Positions 51,235 to 60,021 of a stretch of DNA of 64,000 nucleotides are shown here, piece after piece. Source of the stretch: Streptomyces sp. HNM0575 (GTDB taxonomy: Bacteria; Actinomycetota; Actinomycetes; Streptomycetales; Streptomycetaceae); the NCBI RefSeq assembly GCF_012726265.1, contig NZ_JAASAG010000009.1, positions 1-64,000 on the forward strand, given 5' to 3'. A model generated the notes under the pieces. It ran no database searches. It was not told the origin of the DNA and saw nothing but the letters and a program-made list of their open reading frames with translations. A program made the position numbers and the translations under genes. Each line of letters begins with the position of its first letter. The first letter of the stretch is position 1.

Positions 51235-52262
51235 GGCGCGGGCTCCCCCTCACGCTTGTCGGGCACGACCATCGTGCCGATGCCCTCGTCGGTGAAGATC
51301 TCCAGCAGGATCGAGTGCGGTACGCGTCCGTCCAGCACGCGGGCCGTGCGGACTCCGTTGCGTACGGCGTGCAGACAGCCCTCCATCTTGGGGACCATGC
51401 CGCTGGCCAGCTCGGGCAGCAGCTTCTCCAGTTCCGTGGCGGTGAGTTCGCTGACGACCTCGTCGCTGTTGGGCCAGTCCGCGTACAGGCCCTCGACGTC
51501 GGTGAGCACCATCAGCGTCTCGGCGCCCAGGGCGGCGGCGAGCGCGGCGGCGGCGGTGTCGGCATTGACGTTGTAGACGCCGACGCCGCCGTGGCCGCCG
51601 GCGCCGAACGCGTCACCACCGTTCCCGTCACCGTCGTTCCCGTTCCCGTCGCCGTCCGCCCCGCCGGCCGGGTCGTCAGCCGGGTCGTCGGCCGGGTCGG
51701 CGCTGCGGGCGATGGAGGAGATGACGGGGATGCGGCCGTCGTCCAGCAGCGCCTGGATCGCTCCGGTCTCGATGCTGTCGATGTCGCCGACGCGGCCTAT
51801 GTCGACCGCCTCGCCGTCGATCTGCGCATAGCGCTTGGTGGCGGCCATGATGTGCGCGTCCTCGCCGGTCATGCCGACGGCGAGCGGCCCGTGACGGTTG
51901 AGCAGGTTGACCAGCTCGCGCTGGACCTGGCCCGCGAGGACCATCCGTACGACGTCCATGGTCTCGGGAGTGGTCACGCGCAGACCGGCCTTGAACTCCG
52001 ACTCCAGCCCGAGACGGGCCAGTTGGGCGCTGATCTGCGGACCGCCGCCGTGCACGACGACCGGGCGCAGGCCCGCCTGGCGCAGGAAGACGACGTCCTG
52101 CGCGAAGGCGGCCTTCAGCTCCTGGTCGACCATGGCGTTGCCGCCGAACTTGATGACGACCGTCCGGCCGTTGTGCCGTGTGAGCCAGGGCAGCGCCTCG
52201 ATGAGCGTCCGCGCCTTGGGCAGCGCGGTGTGCCTGCGGGTGGGATGCGCCGGATCGTTCAT
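51231..52262 (-). CDS. argB: Acetylglutamate kinase with a low-complexity insertion
   Basis: 343 residues from ATG 52262; normal length is near 300. The amino-acid kinase fold is clear: TVVIKFGGNAM (34-44), RPVVVHGGGPQIS and YNVNADTAAAALAAALGAETLMVLTDVEGLYADWP. Residues 188-226 are an Asp/Gly/Asn/Ala insert (DPADDPADDPAGG, DGDGNGND) placed between ISSIA and GVYNVNAD. That is just ahead of the ATP-binding NVNAD strand. It phosphorylates N-acetylglutamate and is the usual arginine-feedback step. It is coupled on both sides by four-base overlaps. Confidence 0.93.
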   Translation of the reverse strand: MNDPAHPTRRHTALPKARTLIEALPWLTRHNGRTVVIKFGGNAMVDQELKAAFAQDVVFLRQAGLRPVVVHGGGPQISAQLARLGLESEFKAGLRVTTPETMDVVRMVLAGQVQRELVNLLNRHGPLAVGMTGEDAHIMAATKRYAQIDGEAVDIGRVGDIDSIETGAIQALLDDGRIPVISSIARSADPADDPADDPAGGADGDGNGNDGDGNGGDAFGAGGHGGVGVYNVNADTAAAALAAALGAETLMVLTDVEGLYADWPNSDEVVSELTATELEKLLPELASGMVPKMEGCLHAVRNGVRTARVLDGRVPHSILLEIFTDEGIGTMVVPDKREGEPAP

Positions 52263-53413
52263 GAGCTGTACGCGCTGTTCTCGTGCACGTAGTCGGCCGT
52301 CAGGTCGTTGGTCCACACGACCGCGGAGTCGGAGCCGGCGGCGAGGTCGGCGGTGATGCGCACCTCGCGGTAGCGCATGTCGACCTTGTCGCGGTCCTCG
52401 CCCGTCGCGCCGTTCTGGCACACCCACACGCCGTTGACGGCGACGTTGAGGCTGTCCGGGTCGAAGGCCGCGCCGGTGGTGCCGATCGCGGAGAGCACCC
52501 GGCCCCAGTTGGGATCCTCGCCGTGCACGGCGCACTTGAGCAGATTGTTGCGGGCGATGGAGCGCCCGACCTCGACGGCGTCGTCCTCGCTCGCCGCGCC
52601 CACGACCTCGATGCGGATGTCCTTGGAGGCGCCCTCCGCGTCGTGGATCAGCTGCTGCGCGAGATCGTCGCAGACCGCCCGTACGGCCTCGGCGAACTCC
52701 TGGGCGTCCGGGGCCACTTGGGACGCGCCGGAGGCGAGCAGCAGCACCGTGTCGTTGGTGGAGAGGCAGCCGTCGGAGTCGACCCGCTCGAAGGTGGTGC
52801 GGGTGGCGTCGCGCAGCGCGCCGTCCAGCGCCGCCGCATCCAGGTCGGCGTCCGTGGTGAGCACGACCAGCATGGTCGCCAGGGAGGGAGCGAGCATGCC
52901 CGCGCCCTTGGCCATGCCGCCCACCGTCCAGCCGCCGGAACCCCGCGCCACCGCCGTCTTGTGCACGGTGTCGGTGGTCTTGATGGCCAGGGCCGCCTTC
53001 TCACCGCCGTACTCCGAGAGCTGCGCCGCCGCCTCGTCGACGCCCGGCAGCACCCTGTCCATGGGGAGCCGCGTGCCGATCAGCCCCGTCGAGCAGACGG
53101 CCACCTCGGCGGCGCTGTGGCCGAGTGCGGCGGCGGCCTGCTCGGCCGTGGCGTGGGTGTCCTGAAAGCCGAGCGGGCCCGTACAGGCGTTGGCGCCACC
53201 GGAGTTGAGCACCACGGACGAGACACGGCCGCCCTTGATCACCTGCTGCGACCAGAGCACCGGCGCGGCCTTGACGCGGTTCGCGGTGAAGACTCCGGCG
53301 GCCGCGCGGCTCGGCCCCTGGTTGACCACCAGCGCCAGGTCCGGGCCGCCGCTGTCCTTGATGCCGGCCGCGATGCCCGCGGCAGCGAATCCCTTCGCCG
53401 CTGTCACGCTCAC
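52259..53413 (-). CDS. argJ: Glutamate N-acetyltransferase / ornithine acetyltransferase
   Basis: 384 residues from GTG 53413; GGAGA lies upstream. The self-cleavage site with the catalytic Thr is GMAKGAGMLAPSLATMLVVLTTD. NGPSRAAAGVF-type residues and SGGANACTG are also present. It recycles acetyl groups from N-acetylornithine to glutamate, making the pathway cyclic. 91 bp separate it from argC, and an ATGA overlap joins it to argB. Confidence 0.96.
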   Translation of the reverse strand: MSVTAAKGFAAAGIAAGIKDSGGPDLALVVNQGPSRAAAGVFTANRVKAAPVLWSQQVIKGGRVSSVVLNSGGANACTGPLGFQDTHATAEQAAAALGHSAAEVAVCSTGLIGTRLPMDRVLPGVDEAAAQLSEYGGEKAALAIKTTDTVHKTAVARGSGGWTVGGMAKGAGMLAPSLATMLVVLTTDADLDAAALDGALRDATRTTFERVDSDGCLSTNDTVLLLASGASQVAPDAQEFAEAVRAVCDDLAQQLIHDAEGASKDIRIEVVGAASEDDAVEVGRSIARNNLLKCAVHGEDPNWGRVLSAIGTTGAAFDPDSLNVAVNGVWVCQNGATGEDRDKVDMRYREVRITADLAAGSDSAVVWTNDLTADYVHENSAYSS

Positions 53414-53504
53414 TCTGCTTCTCCGTTCGCTTCGAGGCCCGCTTCGAGAACCGCCGCGGAGCCCGCTGCGGGTCCCGCTTCCGCTGCGCCGCCGCCCGTG
53501 CCGC

Positions 53505-54545
53505 TCACGGCGCGGTGCCCACGACGGGCAGCCCGAGCTCCTCGGGAAGCCCGAGGGCGATGTTCATGCTCTGCACCGCTCCGCCCGCGGTGCCCTTGGT
53601 GAGGTTGTCCACTGCCGCGACGACGACGACGCGACCCGCCGCCGCGTCCAGCGCCAGCTGGAGCTGGACGGTGTTGGAGCCGTACACGGAGCCCGTCGCC
53701 GGCCACTGCCCCTCGGGCAGCAGCGTGACGAACTGCTCGTCCCCGTACGCCTTTTCATAGGCGGCACGCAGTTGCGCGCCCAGCTCCTCCGTCCCGGAGC
53801 CCGGCCTCGCCTTCGCGCTGCACGTGGCGAGGATGCCGCGGGGCATCGGGGCGAGGGTGGGCGTGAAGGAGACGCTGACGGCCTCCCCGGCCGCCGCCGA
53901 GAGGTTCTGCACCATCTCCGGTGTGTGCCGGTGCACGCCACCCACTCCGTACGGGCTCATGGAGCCCATGACCTCGCTGCCCAGCAGGTACGGCTTGAGC
54001 GACTTGCCCGCGCCGGAGGTGCCGGTCGCCGCGACGATGACGGCCTCCGGCTCGGCCAGCCCCGCCGCATAGGCGGGCACGAGCGCGAGGGAGACGGCGG
54101 TCGGATAGCAGCCGGGCACCGCGATGCGGCGGGCTCCGGCGAGCGCGGCGCGCGCACCGGGCAGCTCGGGCAGTCCGTAGGGCCAGGTGCCGGCGTGCGG
54201 TGTGCCGTAGAAGCGCTCCCAGGCCTGGGCGTCGGAGAGGCGGAAGTCCGCGCCGCAGTCCACGACGAGCACGTCCTCCCCCAGCTCCCGGGCGACCGCC
54301 GCGGACTGCCCGTGCGGCAGGGCGAGGAAGACGACGTCGTGCCCGGACAGCGCGGAGACCGTGGTCTCCTCCAGCACCCGGTCCGCGTACGGAAGCAGGT
54401 GCGGCTGGAGCGCGCCGAGCGTGCTCCCCGCGCTGGAGTTGGCGGTGAGCGCTCCGACCTCGGTCCCGGGGTGTGCGGCCAGCAGGCGCAGGATCTCGCC
54501 GCCCGCGTATCCGCTCGCCCCCGCGACCGCTGCTCGTACAGTCAT
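53505..54545 (-). CDS. argC: N-acetyl-gamma-glutamyl-phosphate reductase
   Basis: 346 residues. The NADP loop is AAVAGASGYAGGEILRLLAAHPG, and the active-site Cys lies in RRIAVPGCYPTAVSLALVPAYAAG. HRHTPEMVQNLSAAAG matches the substrate-binding region. It is the first gene of the leftward argCJBDR operon, with an ARG-box-like site just upstream. Confidence 0.97.
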   Translation of the reverse strand: MTVRAAVAGASGYAGGEILRLLAAHPGTEVGALTANSSAGSTLGALQPHLLPYADRVLEETTVSALSGHDVVFLALPHGQSAAVARELGEDVLVVDCGADFRLSDAQAWERFYGTPHAGTWPYGLPELPGARAALAGARRIAVPGCYPTAVSLALVPAYAAGLAEPEAVIVAATGTSGAGKSLKPYLLGSEVMGSMSPYGVGGVHRHTPEMVQNLSAAAGEAVSVSFTPTLAPMPRGILATCSAKARPGSGTEELGAQLRAAYEKAYGDEQFVTLLPEGQWPATGSVYGSNTVQLQLALDAAAGRVVVVAAVDNLTKGTAGGAVQSMNIALGLPEELGLPVVGTAP

Positions 54546-54563
54546 CGATCCCTCCTCGTCGCC

Positions 54564-54600
54564 AGCATGACTATACGCAGGTCGGCACTTTTATGCAAAG
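54564..54600 (-). promoter_or_regulatory. ARG-box-like operator before argC
   Basis: A short AT-rich island contains GACTATACGCA (54569-54579) and TTATGCAAAG (54591-54600), facing half-sites of the TGCATA type, 20-55 bp from the argC start. It fits an ArgR target controlling the whole argCJBDR operon. Confidence 0.68.
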
Positions 54601-54748
54601 TCGTTTTCCGGTCATCCGGCGTCGCGGGATGATCAAGGCTTCTGGCGAGGAAGGGGCGAGAGACGGCGAGGACGCACCGCCGGCCGTCCCGCTCCGGCGA
54701 TGATCCGGAATTCAAGCGGCCGGCGGCCCCCGACCGTATGTTGGCGGC

Positions 54749-55882
54749 GTGGCAATCGAGATAGCCAAGGGCACCGCGCGGCAGCTCGTACGCGAACAGA
54801 CCCATGCGCTGATCCAGGTCCGCTCACCCGAAGTGGCAGGCGCCACCAAGGCGTTGGAAGCCGCCGTCACGGAGATCGCGCAGCTCGAAGCCGATCCTCG
54901 CGACGGGCCCGATCCGGACGCCGAGGACGCCACCGGCCCGAAGTGCATGTCGAACGTCATCCCCTCGCCGTCCGGTCCGATGCTGTGGCTCGATCTCGGC
55001 GAGGACCTCGGGGCGATGGCCGTCCGCAGGATCCCCAAGCTGATCGCGAAGGCCCTGCGGAAGGCAGGGGTGTCCGAGGCGACCGTGGCCTGCCCCCAAC
55101 GCGGCGGCCCGCTGGACGAGTTGATCAGCTGGCGGCCCGAGGATTACCCGTTCGGGAGCGGAATGGTGGCGTGGGCGCCGCCCGGCACGGCCGTGCCGGA
55201 CAGCTGGGTGGACGCCGCAATGGACTGGCTCTCCGACCTTGGCGCCGATGACGGTCTCTGGGCCAACGTCGCCATGGTGCAGTTCAGGCTCGACGCCGAC
55301 GCCGGCCGCCGGCTGCTGCGCGCCGTCATCGACAGCCGGTCCGACGGTTGCCTGCTGGTCGCCGGCGATCTGCGCAGGCGCGTCCGCACCGTGCACGCCT
55401 GCGCCATCTTCGACAGCAAGCTCACGCTGGCGGAGCGCGGACCCGAGTTCGGTTCCCAGGACCGGGTCGACACCGCCGAGGAGCTGGCCGGCATCGGCCG
55501 TGGCCTCGCGGGCGACGTGGAGTACGCGGCCGTGGACCTCGATGTCGGCTACGACTTCAACGGGGACTACCAGTGCGGCAAGCTCCGCTCCAGGCTGTTC
55601 CAGCACTGGGGGACCGAGGTCGTCGACGGTGTCTTCTGGTGGCAGGTCCTCGGCGAGGGCCACCTCGCGCGCATGCGCGACACCACCGGCTGCGTCGCGC
55701 TGACCGCACCGGGCCGGTACGAGATGCGGTGCGGGCAGGCCGCCGAGTGGCTGCCCGACCTGCCCTCGCGCTCCCAACTCCAGCAAGCGTGCGCCGACAA
55801 GCTCGCCCACTGCCTCGACGACGCCGTCCGCAACCCCGAGGGAGGACTGATGCTGCCTCCCCTCCCCGGCGAGGACGGCTGA
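54749..55882 (+). CDS. Hypothetical protein, conserved-looking
   Basis: 377 residues from GTG 54749. TATGTT lies just upstream and there is no ribosome site, so it may be leaderless. It begins with an amphipathic helix (VREQTHALIQVRSPEVAG). A Trp/Asp-rich central part (LISWRPEDYPFGSGMVAWAPPG) and a late QVLGEGHLARMRDTTGCV stretch look like a folded single-domain protein. A composition-neutral layout without membrane segments suggests a cytosolic protein. I do not recognise the family. It ends 86 bp before a P-loop gene in the same direction. Confidence 0.75.
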   Translation: MAIEIAKGTARQLVREQTHALIQVRSPEVAGATKALEAAVTEIAQLEADPRDGPDPDAEDATGPKCMSNVIPSPSGPMLWLDLGEDLGAMAVRRIPKLIAKALRKAGVSEATVACPQRGGPLDELISWRPEDYPFGSGMVAWAPPGTAVPDSWVDAAMDWLSDLGADDGLWANVAMVQFRLDADAGRRLLRAVIDSRSDGCLLVAGDLRRRVRTVHACAIFDSKLTLAERGPEFGSQDRVDTAEELAGIGRGLAGDVEYAAVDLDVGYDFNGDYQCGKLRSRLFQHWGTEVVDGVFWWQVLGEGHLARMRDTTGCVALTAPGRYEMRCGQAAEWLPDLPSRSQLQQACADKLAHCLDDAVRNPEGGLMLPPLPGEDG

Positions 55883-55967
55883 CGTACGTGAGCACCGTTT
55901 GTACGGGTCCGCACGATCACGGCGGGGCGGCCCGAGGCGTACGGCGGCGAGGGAGGGACCGGAGCGC

Positions 55968-56879
55968 ATGAGCGCGCGTGAGCAGGGGCCGCCCGTGCTG
56001 TGGCTGGGCGGGCCCCCGGCGGCGGGCAAGACGACCGTGGCCCGGCTGATCGCCCGCCAGCACGGGCTGCGCTGGTACAACGGCGAGGCCCACACCTGGG
56101 AGCACCGCGACCGTGCGCTCGCGGCCGGGCACACCTGGGCGGTGCGCTGGGAGGCGCTGCCCCGCGCCGAACGCTGGACGGGCCCGACGGCCCGGCTCCT
56201 CGCGATGTCCCTGCACCACGAGCGCGGCGCGATGATCGCCGACGACCTACGTGCGCTGCCCGCCTCCCCGGCGACGATCGCCGAGGGCACGCCCGTCACA
56301 CCGCCTGTCGCCGGCGACCGCGAGCGTGCGCTGTGGCTGCTGCCCACACCCGACGTCCAGCGGGAACGGCTGCTGAGCCGCGGCATGTCGCCACGGGACG
56401 GCGCGTTCCGGCTGTACCGGTCGCTGCTGACCGAGATCGAGAACCAGGTGGAGGCGTACGGCGCCCGCAGCCTCCGCGTCGACGGATCGCGCAGTGCCGC
56501 GGAGACCGCCGCCGAGGTCGAAGCGGCCTTCGCCGGGGCGCTGGCGGAAGGGCCGTCGGCGGCCACGGCGGCGGAACGCCGTGAGCTGCTGCGCTACGGC
56601 AACCGGGCCCTCGTCTCGCAGCACGAGCAGTTCTTCGCCCGCCCCTGGGCGCCGCCCCCTCCGCCGGACGCGGCGCTGGTCTTCGCCTGCGAGTGCGGGG
56701 AGAAGGGCTGCACCGAGGATGTGGAACTGCCCTTCGCCGGGTTCCCGCGCCCGCCGGAGCCGGGGTCCGCTCCGGTCCTCGCGCCGGGCCACGAAGCCCC
56801 GGTGTGGCCCGGCGGTCCGGCCGGGTCCGCCCCGGTGGATCGGCCCGGACCTGCCCGGCCCGTCAGTTCCCCAGATTGA
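55968..56879 (+). CDS. P-loop kinase-like protein with a C-terminal Cys cluster
   Basis: 303 residues from ATG 55968 (GGAG four bases upstream, GGGAGGG a little further). Walker A is LGGPPAAGKTTVARLIA (14-30). DRERALWLLPTPDVQRERLLSRG resembles the Arg-rich lid of small-molecule or nucleoside kinases. Residues near 240-255 hold ACECGEKGCTEDVELP, a C-x-C-x4-C cluster that may bind zinc. The last 40 residues are Pro/Gly-rich. Substrate unknown. Its 3' end overlaps the 3' end of the opposite-strand phosphatase-like gene by about 17 bp. Confidence 0.8.
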   Translation: MSAREQGPPVLWLGGPPAAGKTTVARLIARQHGLRWYNGEAHTWEHRDRALAAGHTWAVRWEALPRAERWTGPTARLLAMSLHHERGAMIADDLRALPASPATIAEGTPVTPPVAGDRERALWLLPTPDVQRERLLSRGMSPRDGAFRLYRSLLTEIENQVEAYGARSLRVDGSRSAAETAAEVEAAFAGALAEGPSAATAAERRELLRYGNRALVSQHEQFFARPWAPPPPPDAALVFACECGEKGCTEDVELPFAGFPRPPEPGSAPVLAPGHEAPVWPGGPAGSAPVDRPGPARPVSSPD

Positions 56880-57432
56880 GGCTCCAGTCCCCCGCCCGTC
56901 CGGAGAGCGTGAGGATCGCCAGCGGCTGCGCGTCGACCTGCCAGTACGCCTGCGGGGGCGCCTTCAGTACGTAGCACAGCGCCGCCCGCATCACGCCCGG
57001 CTCGGTGACCGCGACGATCCAGCCGCCGTCGCCCACGGGCCGGGTGTCCAGCCAGCCGCCGATGCGCTGGATGAAGGTCACCAGGGACTCGCCGCCGTGC
57101 GGCGCGGAACGCGGGTCGGACAGCCAGGCCTGCACCGCCTGCGGCTCCCGGGCGGCGACCTCACGCAGGGTGTAGCCGCTCCAGCGGCCCATGTCGCAGT
57201 CGCGCAGCGCCGGTTGAGCCACCGGGGAGAGACCGAGGGAGAGCCCCGTCTCGCGGCAGCGCACCGACGGGGAGCAGTACCGCAGTTCGGCGGCGGCCAG
57301 ATGAGACAGGGAGGGGCCGACCCTCTTGACCTCGTGCCATCCCGTGGCGTCGAGCGAGCGGCTGTCCCCGAACCGCACATCGAGCACTGATGAGCTCCGG
57401 CTGGATGCCAGCAGCGTGAGGCGAAGGGCCAT
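56863..57432 (-). CDS. Histidine-phosphatase-fold protein lacking catalytic histidines
   Basis: 189 residues. The fold's landmarks are present: LRYCSPSVRCRETG (51-63) for SSPxxRxxET, LRDCDMGRWSGYTL (77-90) for the ExxxGxWEG loop, PHGGESLVTFIQRI (111-124), and a final strand AVTEPGVMRAALCY. But the N-terminal R-H-G is replaced by LLASSRSS (7-14), and the second catalytic His is Glu144. It should not be an active phosphatase. It may bind a ligand or have a regulatory role. It reads convergently with the P-loop gene. Confidence 0.82.
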   Translation of the reverse strand: MALRLTLLASSRSSSVLDVRFGDSRSLDATGWHEVKRVGPSLSHLAAAELRYCSPSVRCRETGLSLGLSPVAQPALRDCDMGRWSGYTLREVAAREPQAVQAWLSDPRSAPHGGESLVTFIQRIGGWLDTRPVGDGGWIVAVTEPGVMRAALCYVLKAPPQAYWQVDAQPLAILTLSGRAGDWSLNLGN

Positions 57433-57691
57433 CCGGCGATCGTAGAGCGATCAGCGCCCGTCTTCGATAGGACGTTCGTCATTCCCGCCCCTGCTCGGAG
57501 GCACTGTGGTGGACACCACTGTGCGAGAGCGGTGCAATGAAAGCGCACATCATCATCGCGGTCATCACCGTCATTGCGGGGCGTTGCGGTCACCCCCGGC
57601 TGCCCCGGTCGCCGTACGGCCGCCTTCCGTTCGGCGCCGGGCGGGCGCCCGGCCGCCGTCGGTGCGCGGCGGCGGACACGGGAGTGCGGTC

Positions 57692-58672
57692 GTGGATCTG
57701 GACGAGGTGGCGGAGGAGTTGTACGGGCTGCGGCCGCGGGAGTTCACGGCCGCCCGCGACGACCGCGCGCACCGGGCCCGCACCGGCGGGCAGCGGGAGC
57801 TGGCGGCACGGATCCGCTCCCTGCGCCGCCCGACTCTGGCTGCCTGGGCGAGCAATCTGCTGGTACGGGAGGAGGGCGACCAGGTCGCGCCGCTGCTGCG
57901 GCTCGGCGAAGAGCTGCGCGGCGCCCACCGGAACCTCGACGGGGAAGAGCTGCGCACGCTCTCCCGGCGGCAGCACCAGCTGGTGGACGCACTGGCGAGA
58001 CAGGCGGAACGGCTCGCTTCGCAGGCCGGGCAGCCGTTGGGTCCGCAGGCGCAGCAGGAGGTCGCGCAGACGCTGCACGCGGTGCTGGCGGACCCCGCCG
58101 CCGCGCAGGAGTGGGCGGCGGGACGGCTGTCGAGGCCACTGAGCGCGACGCCCGGTTTCGATGCGGCGGCCCGGGAGGCGGCCGCGGCCGGTGGCGTACG
58201 GAAGCGGGCACAGGCTCGACGGCCGGAGAAGCAGGCGCGGAAGCAGCCGGAGAGGGAGCCGCGGAAGCCCGCGCGCAAGCAGCCCGAAAAGCAGGCGCGG
58301 AGCGGAAAGCAGGCGCGGAGCGGAAAGCAGGCGCGGACCGCAACGCAGGCGCAACCCGCGAAGCAGGCGCAGAAGGCTCAGGACGGCGGAAAGGCGGCAC
58401 GTGCCGCCACCCGCAAAGCCGCCGACGAAGCACGCCGGCTGCGGCGCGAAGCGGACGCCGCTGCCGGGGAGACCGCGGCGGCACGCGCCCAACGGGAAGC
58501 GGCCGAGGAGCGCCTGGAGCAGCTGCGCGGTGAGCTGCGTGAGGCGGAGGAGGCCCGCAAGGAGTCGCGGAGACGCGAGCGCGACGCGGACCGCGCCGAA
58601 CGCGAGGCACGGCGCAGGGCGGAGAAGGCCGGGGAGGCGGAGGAGCAGGCCCGCCGCAAGGCGGCAATGTAG
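57692..58672 (+). CDS. Coiled-coil protein with basic repeat region
   Basis: 326 residues from GTG 57692, with GGGAG eight bases upstream; the frame opens earlier but upstream residues are Arg/Pro/His-rich noise. An N-terminal helical domain (DLDEVAEELYGLRPREFTAARDDRA, SLRRPTLAAWASNLLVREE) precedes a Lys/Gln/Ala stretch with short repeats (GKQARSGKQAR). A ~90-residue coiled coil (AADEARRLRREADAAAGETAAARAQREAAEERLEQL and on) ends the protein. The N-terminal part resembles a conserved actinobacterial domain of unknown function. DNA or nucleoid binding is possible from the basic repeats. Confidence 0.75.
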   Translation: MDLDEVAEELYGLRPREFTAARDDRAHRARTGGQRELAARIRSLRRPTLAAWASNLLVREEGDQVAPLLRLGEELRGAHRNLDGEELRTLSRRQHQLVDALARQAERLASQAGQPLGPQAQQEVAQTLHAVLADPAAAQEWAAGRLSRPLSATPGFDAAAREAAAAGGVRKRAQARRPEKQARKQPEREPRKPARKQPEKQARSGKQARSGKQARTATQAQPAKQAQKAQDGGKAARAATRKAADEARRLRREADAAAGETAAARAQREAAEERLEQLRGELREAEEARKESRRRERDADRAEREARRRAEKAGEAEEQARRKAAM

Positions 58673-58760
58673 CGGAGGCGCCCGGGAGCGGTGACGGCGC
58701 CGCCCGTCCCGGGGGCCAGGTCCCGGCATGACCCGGGCTCGTCGTCCCGGCCGGGCGCCC

Positions 58761-59777
58761 TCACCCCCGCCGCGGCCGTTCCCGTACGACATCCCCCGGC
58801 TTCTTGTCCTCGCGCAGTCCCAGGAAGCGCGGATGCCGCAGCCTGCCGTCCCTCGTCCACTCCGTGAAGCCGGTCTCGGCGACGAGCTCCGGTTCCGCCC
58901 AGTGCGCGCCCTTCTCCCGCACCGGCTCGGCGAACGGCGAGCGCCGCGTGGCCAGTTGGTCCAGTCTGCGGCGCAGGTCGAGGAGCGTGGCGTGGTCGTA
59001 GCCGGTGCCGACCTTGCCCGCGTAACGCAGGCGGCCGTCCTCGTAGTAGCCCAGCAGCAGCGCGCCGAGGCCGACCCGGCTGCCCGCGGGCTCGGTGAAG
59101 CCGCCGACGACGAACTCCTGTCCGCTGGCGCACTTCAGCTTCAGCCAGTCCGGGGAGCGCCTGGTCACGTACCGTCCGTCGGCGACCTTGGCGATCAGCC
59201 CCTCCCAGCCGCGGCGGCACGCGTCGTCCAGCAGCCCCTGCCCGCCCTGGTTGCGGTGGGCGGTGAAGCGCAGCGGGCCGCGGAAGCGCAGCGCGGAGCG
59301 CAGCAGCGACTTGCGGGCGCGCAGCGGAAGCCCGCGCACGTCCTGGCCGTCGAGCCTCAGCAGGTCGAAGAGGTAGTACGTGACGGCGACGCCGGTGGTG
59401 CGTGCCTGGTCCGGGTCCGTCAGCTGCATGCGCTGCTGGAGCCGCGAGAAGTCCGTACGGCCCGCCGAGAACGCGACGACCTCGCCGTCGGCCGTGAAGT
59501 CATCGCAGTCCTGTGCCTCCAGCGCCTCGACGATCTCGGGGTACGAGCCGTTGAGGGAGCGGCCCGTACGGGAGAGGAGGCGGACCCGGCCCCGCTCCCG
59601 CACGGCGAGCAGGCGGATGCCGTCGAGCTTCCGCTCGAAGATCCAGCCGCCGCGGCCGAAGTCCCGCCGGTCGCTGAGCGTCGCCAGCATGGGACTTGCC
59701 GCCAGTTCGGCGCCCGGTGCCGCGTCGCGGAGCCTCCGGCGGTGCTCGGTGGACAGTCCGTCCAGCAGTGTGCTCAT
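58761..59777 (-). CDS. ATP-dependent DNA ligase (LigD ligase-domain type)
   Basis: 338 residues from ATG 59777; the frame opens upstream without coding character. The adenylated Lys is K50 in IFERKLDGIRLL. The further motifs are DGEVVAF, GWEGLIAKV, DWLKLKC and the OB-fold end LRHPRFLGLREDKKPGDVV. Only the ligase catalytic core is present; polymerase and phosphoesterase domains of LigD are missing. It could serve end-joining or base-repair ligation as a stand-alone enzyme. It is divergent from the DUF1918 gene. Confidence 0.92.
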   Translation of the reverse strand: MSTLLDGLSTEHRRRLRDAAPGAELAASPMLATLSDRRDFGRGGWIFERKLDGIRLLAVRERGRVRLLSRTGRSLNGSYPEIVEALEAQDCDDFTADGEVVAFSAGRTDFSRLQQRMQLTDPDQARTTGVAVTYYLFDLLRLDGQDVRGLPLRARKSLLRSALRFRGPLRFTAHRNQGGQGLLDDACRRGWEGLIAKVADGRYVTRRSPDWLKLKCASGQEFVVGGFTEPAGSRVGLGALLLGYYEDGRLRYAGKVGTGYDHATLLDLRRRLDQLATRRSPFAEPVREKGAHWAEPELVAETGFTEWTRDGRLRHPRFLGLREDKKPGDVVRERPRRG

Positions 59778-60021
59778 CGCTCCCGGCTCCTCCCTGCTCG
59801 GGCGTGGCAGGTACCCAGGTGCGTGAGGGCCATGCTGCGGGCAGCGTCCACCACCGCCGGGCCTCGTCCAGGGGTCGCCGGGCACTGCCCGGGACCGTCC
59901 GAGGGCACCGCACGGGCCGGGCGAGGCCGGGCCGTCCGGCTTAGACTTATCGGTACGGACAGCACACCGTGGACTGTACGGATGTTCCGGTGCATCCCCT
60001 GTGAACAGGAGGGTTCTCCTG

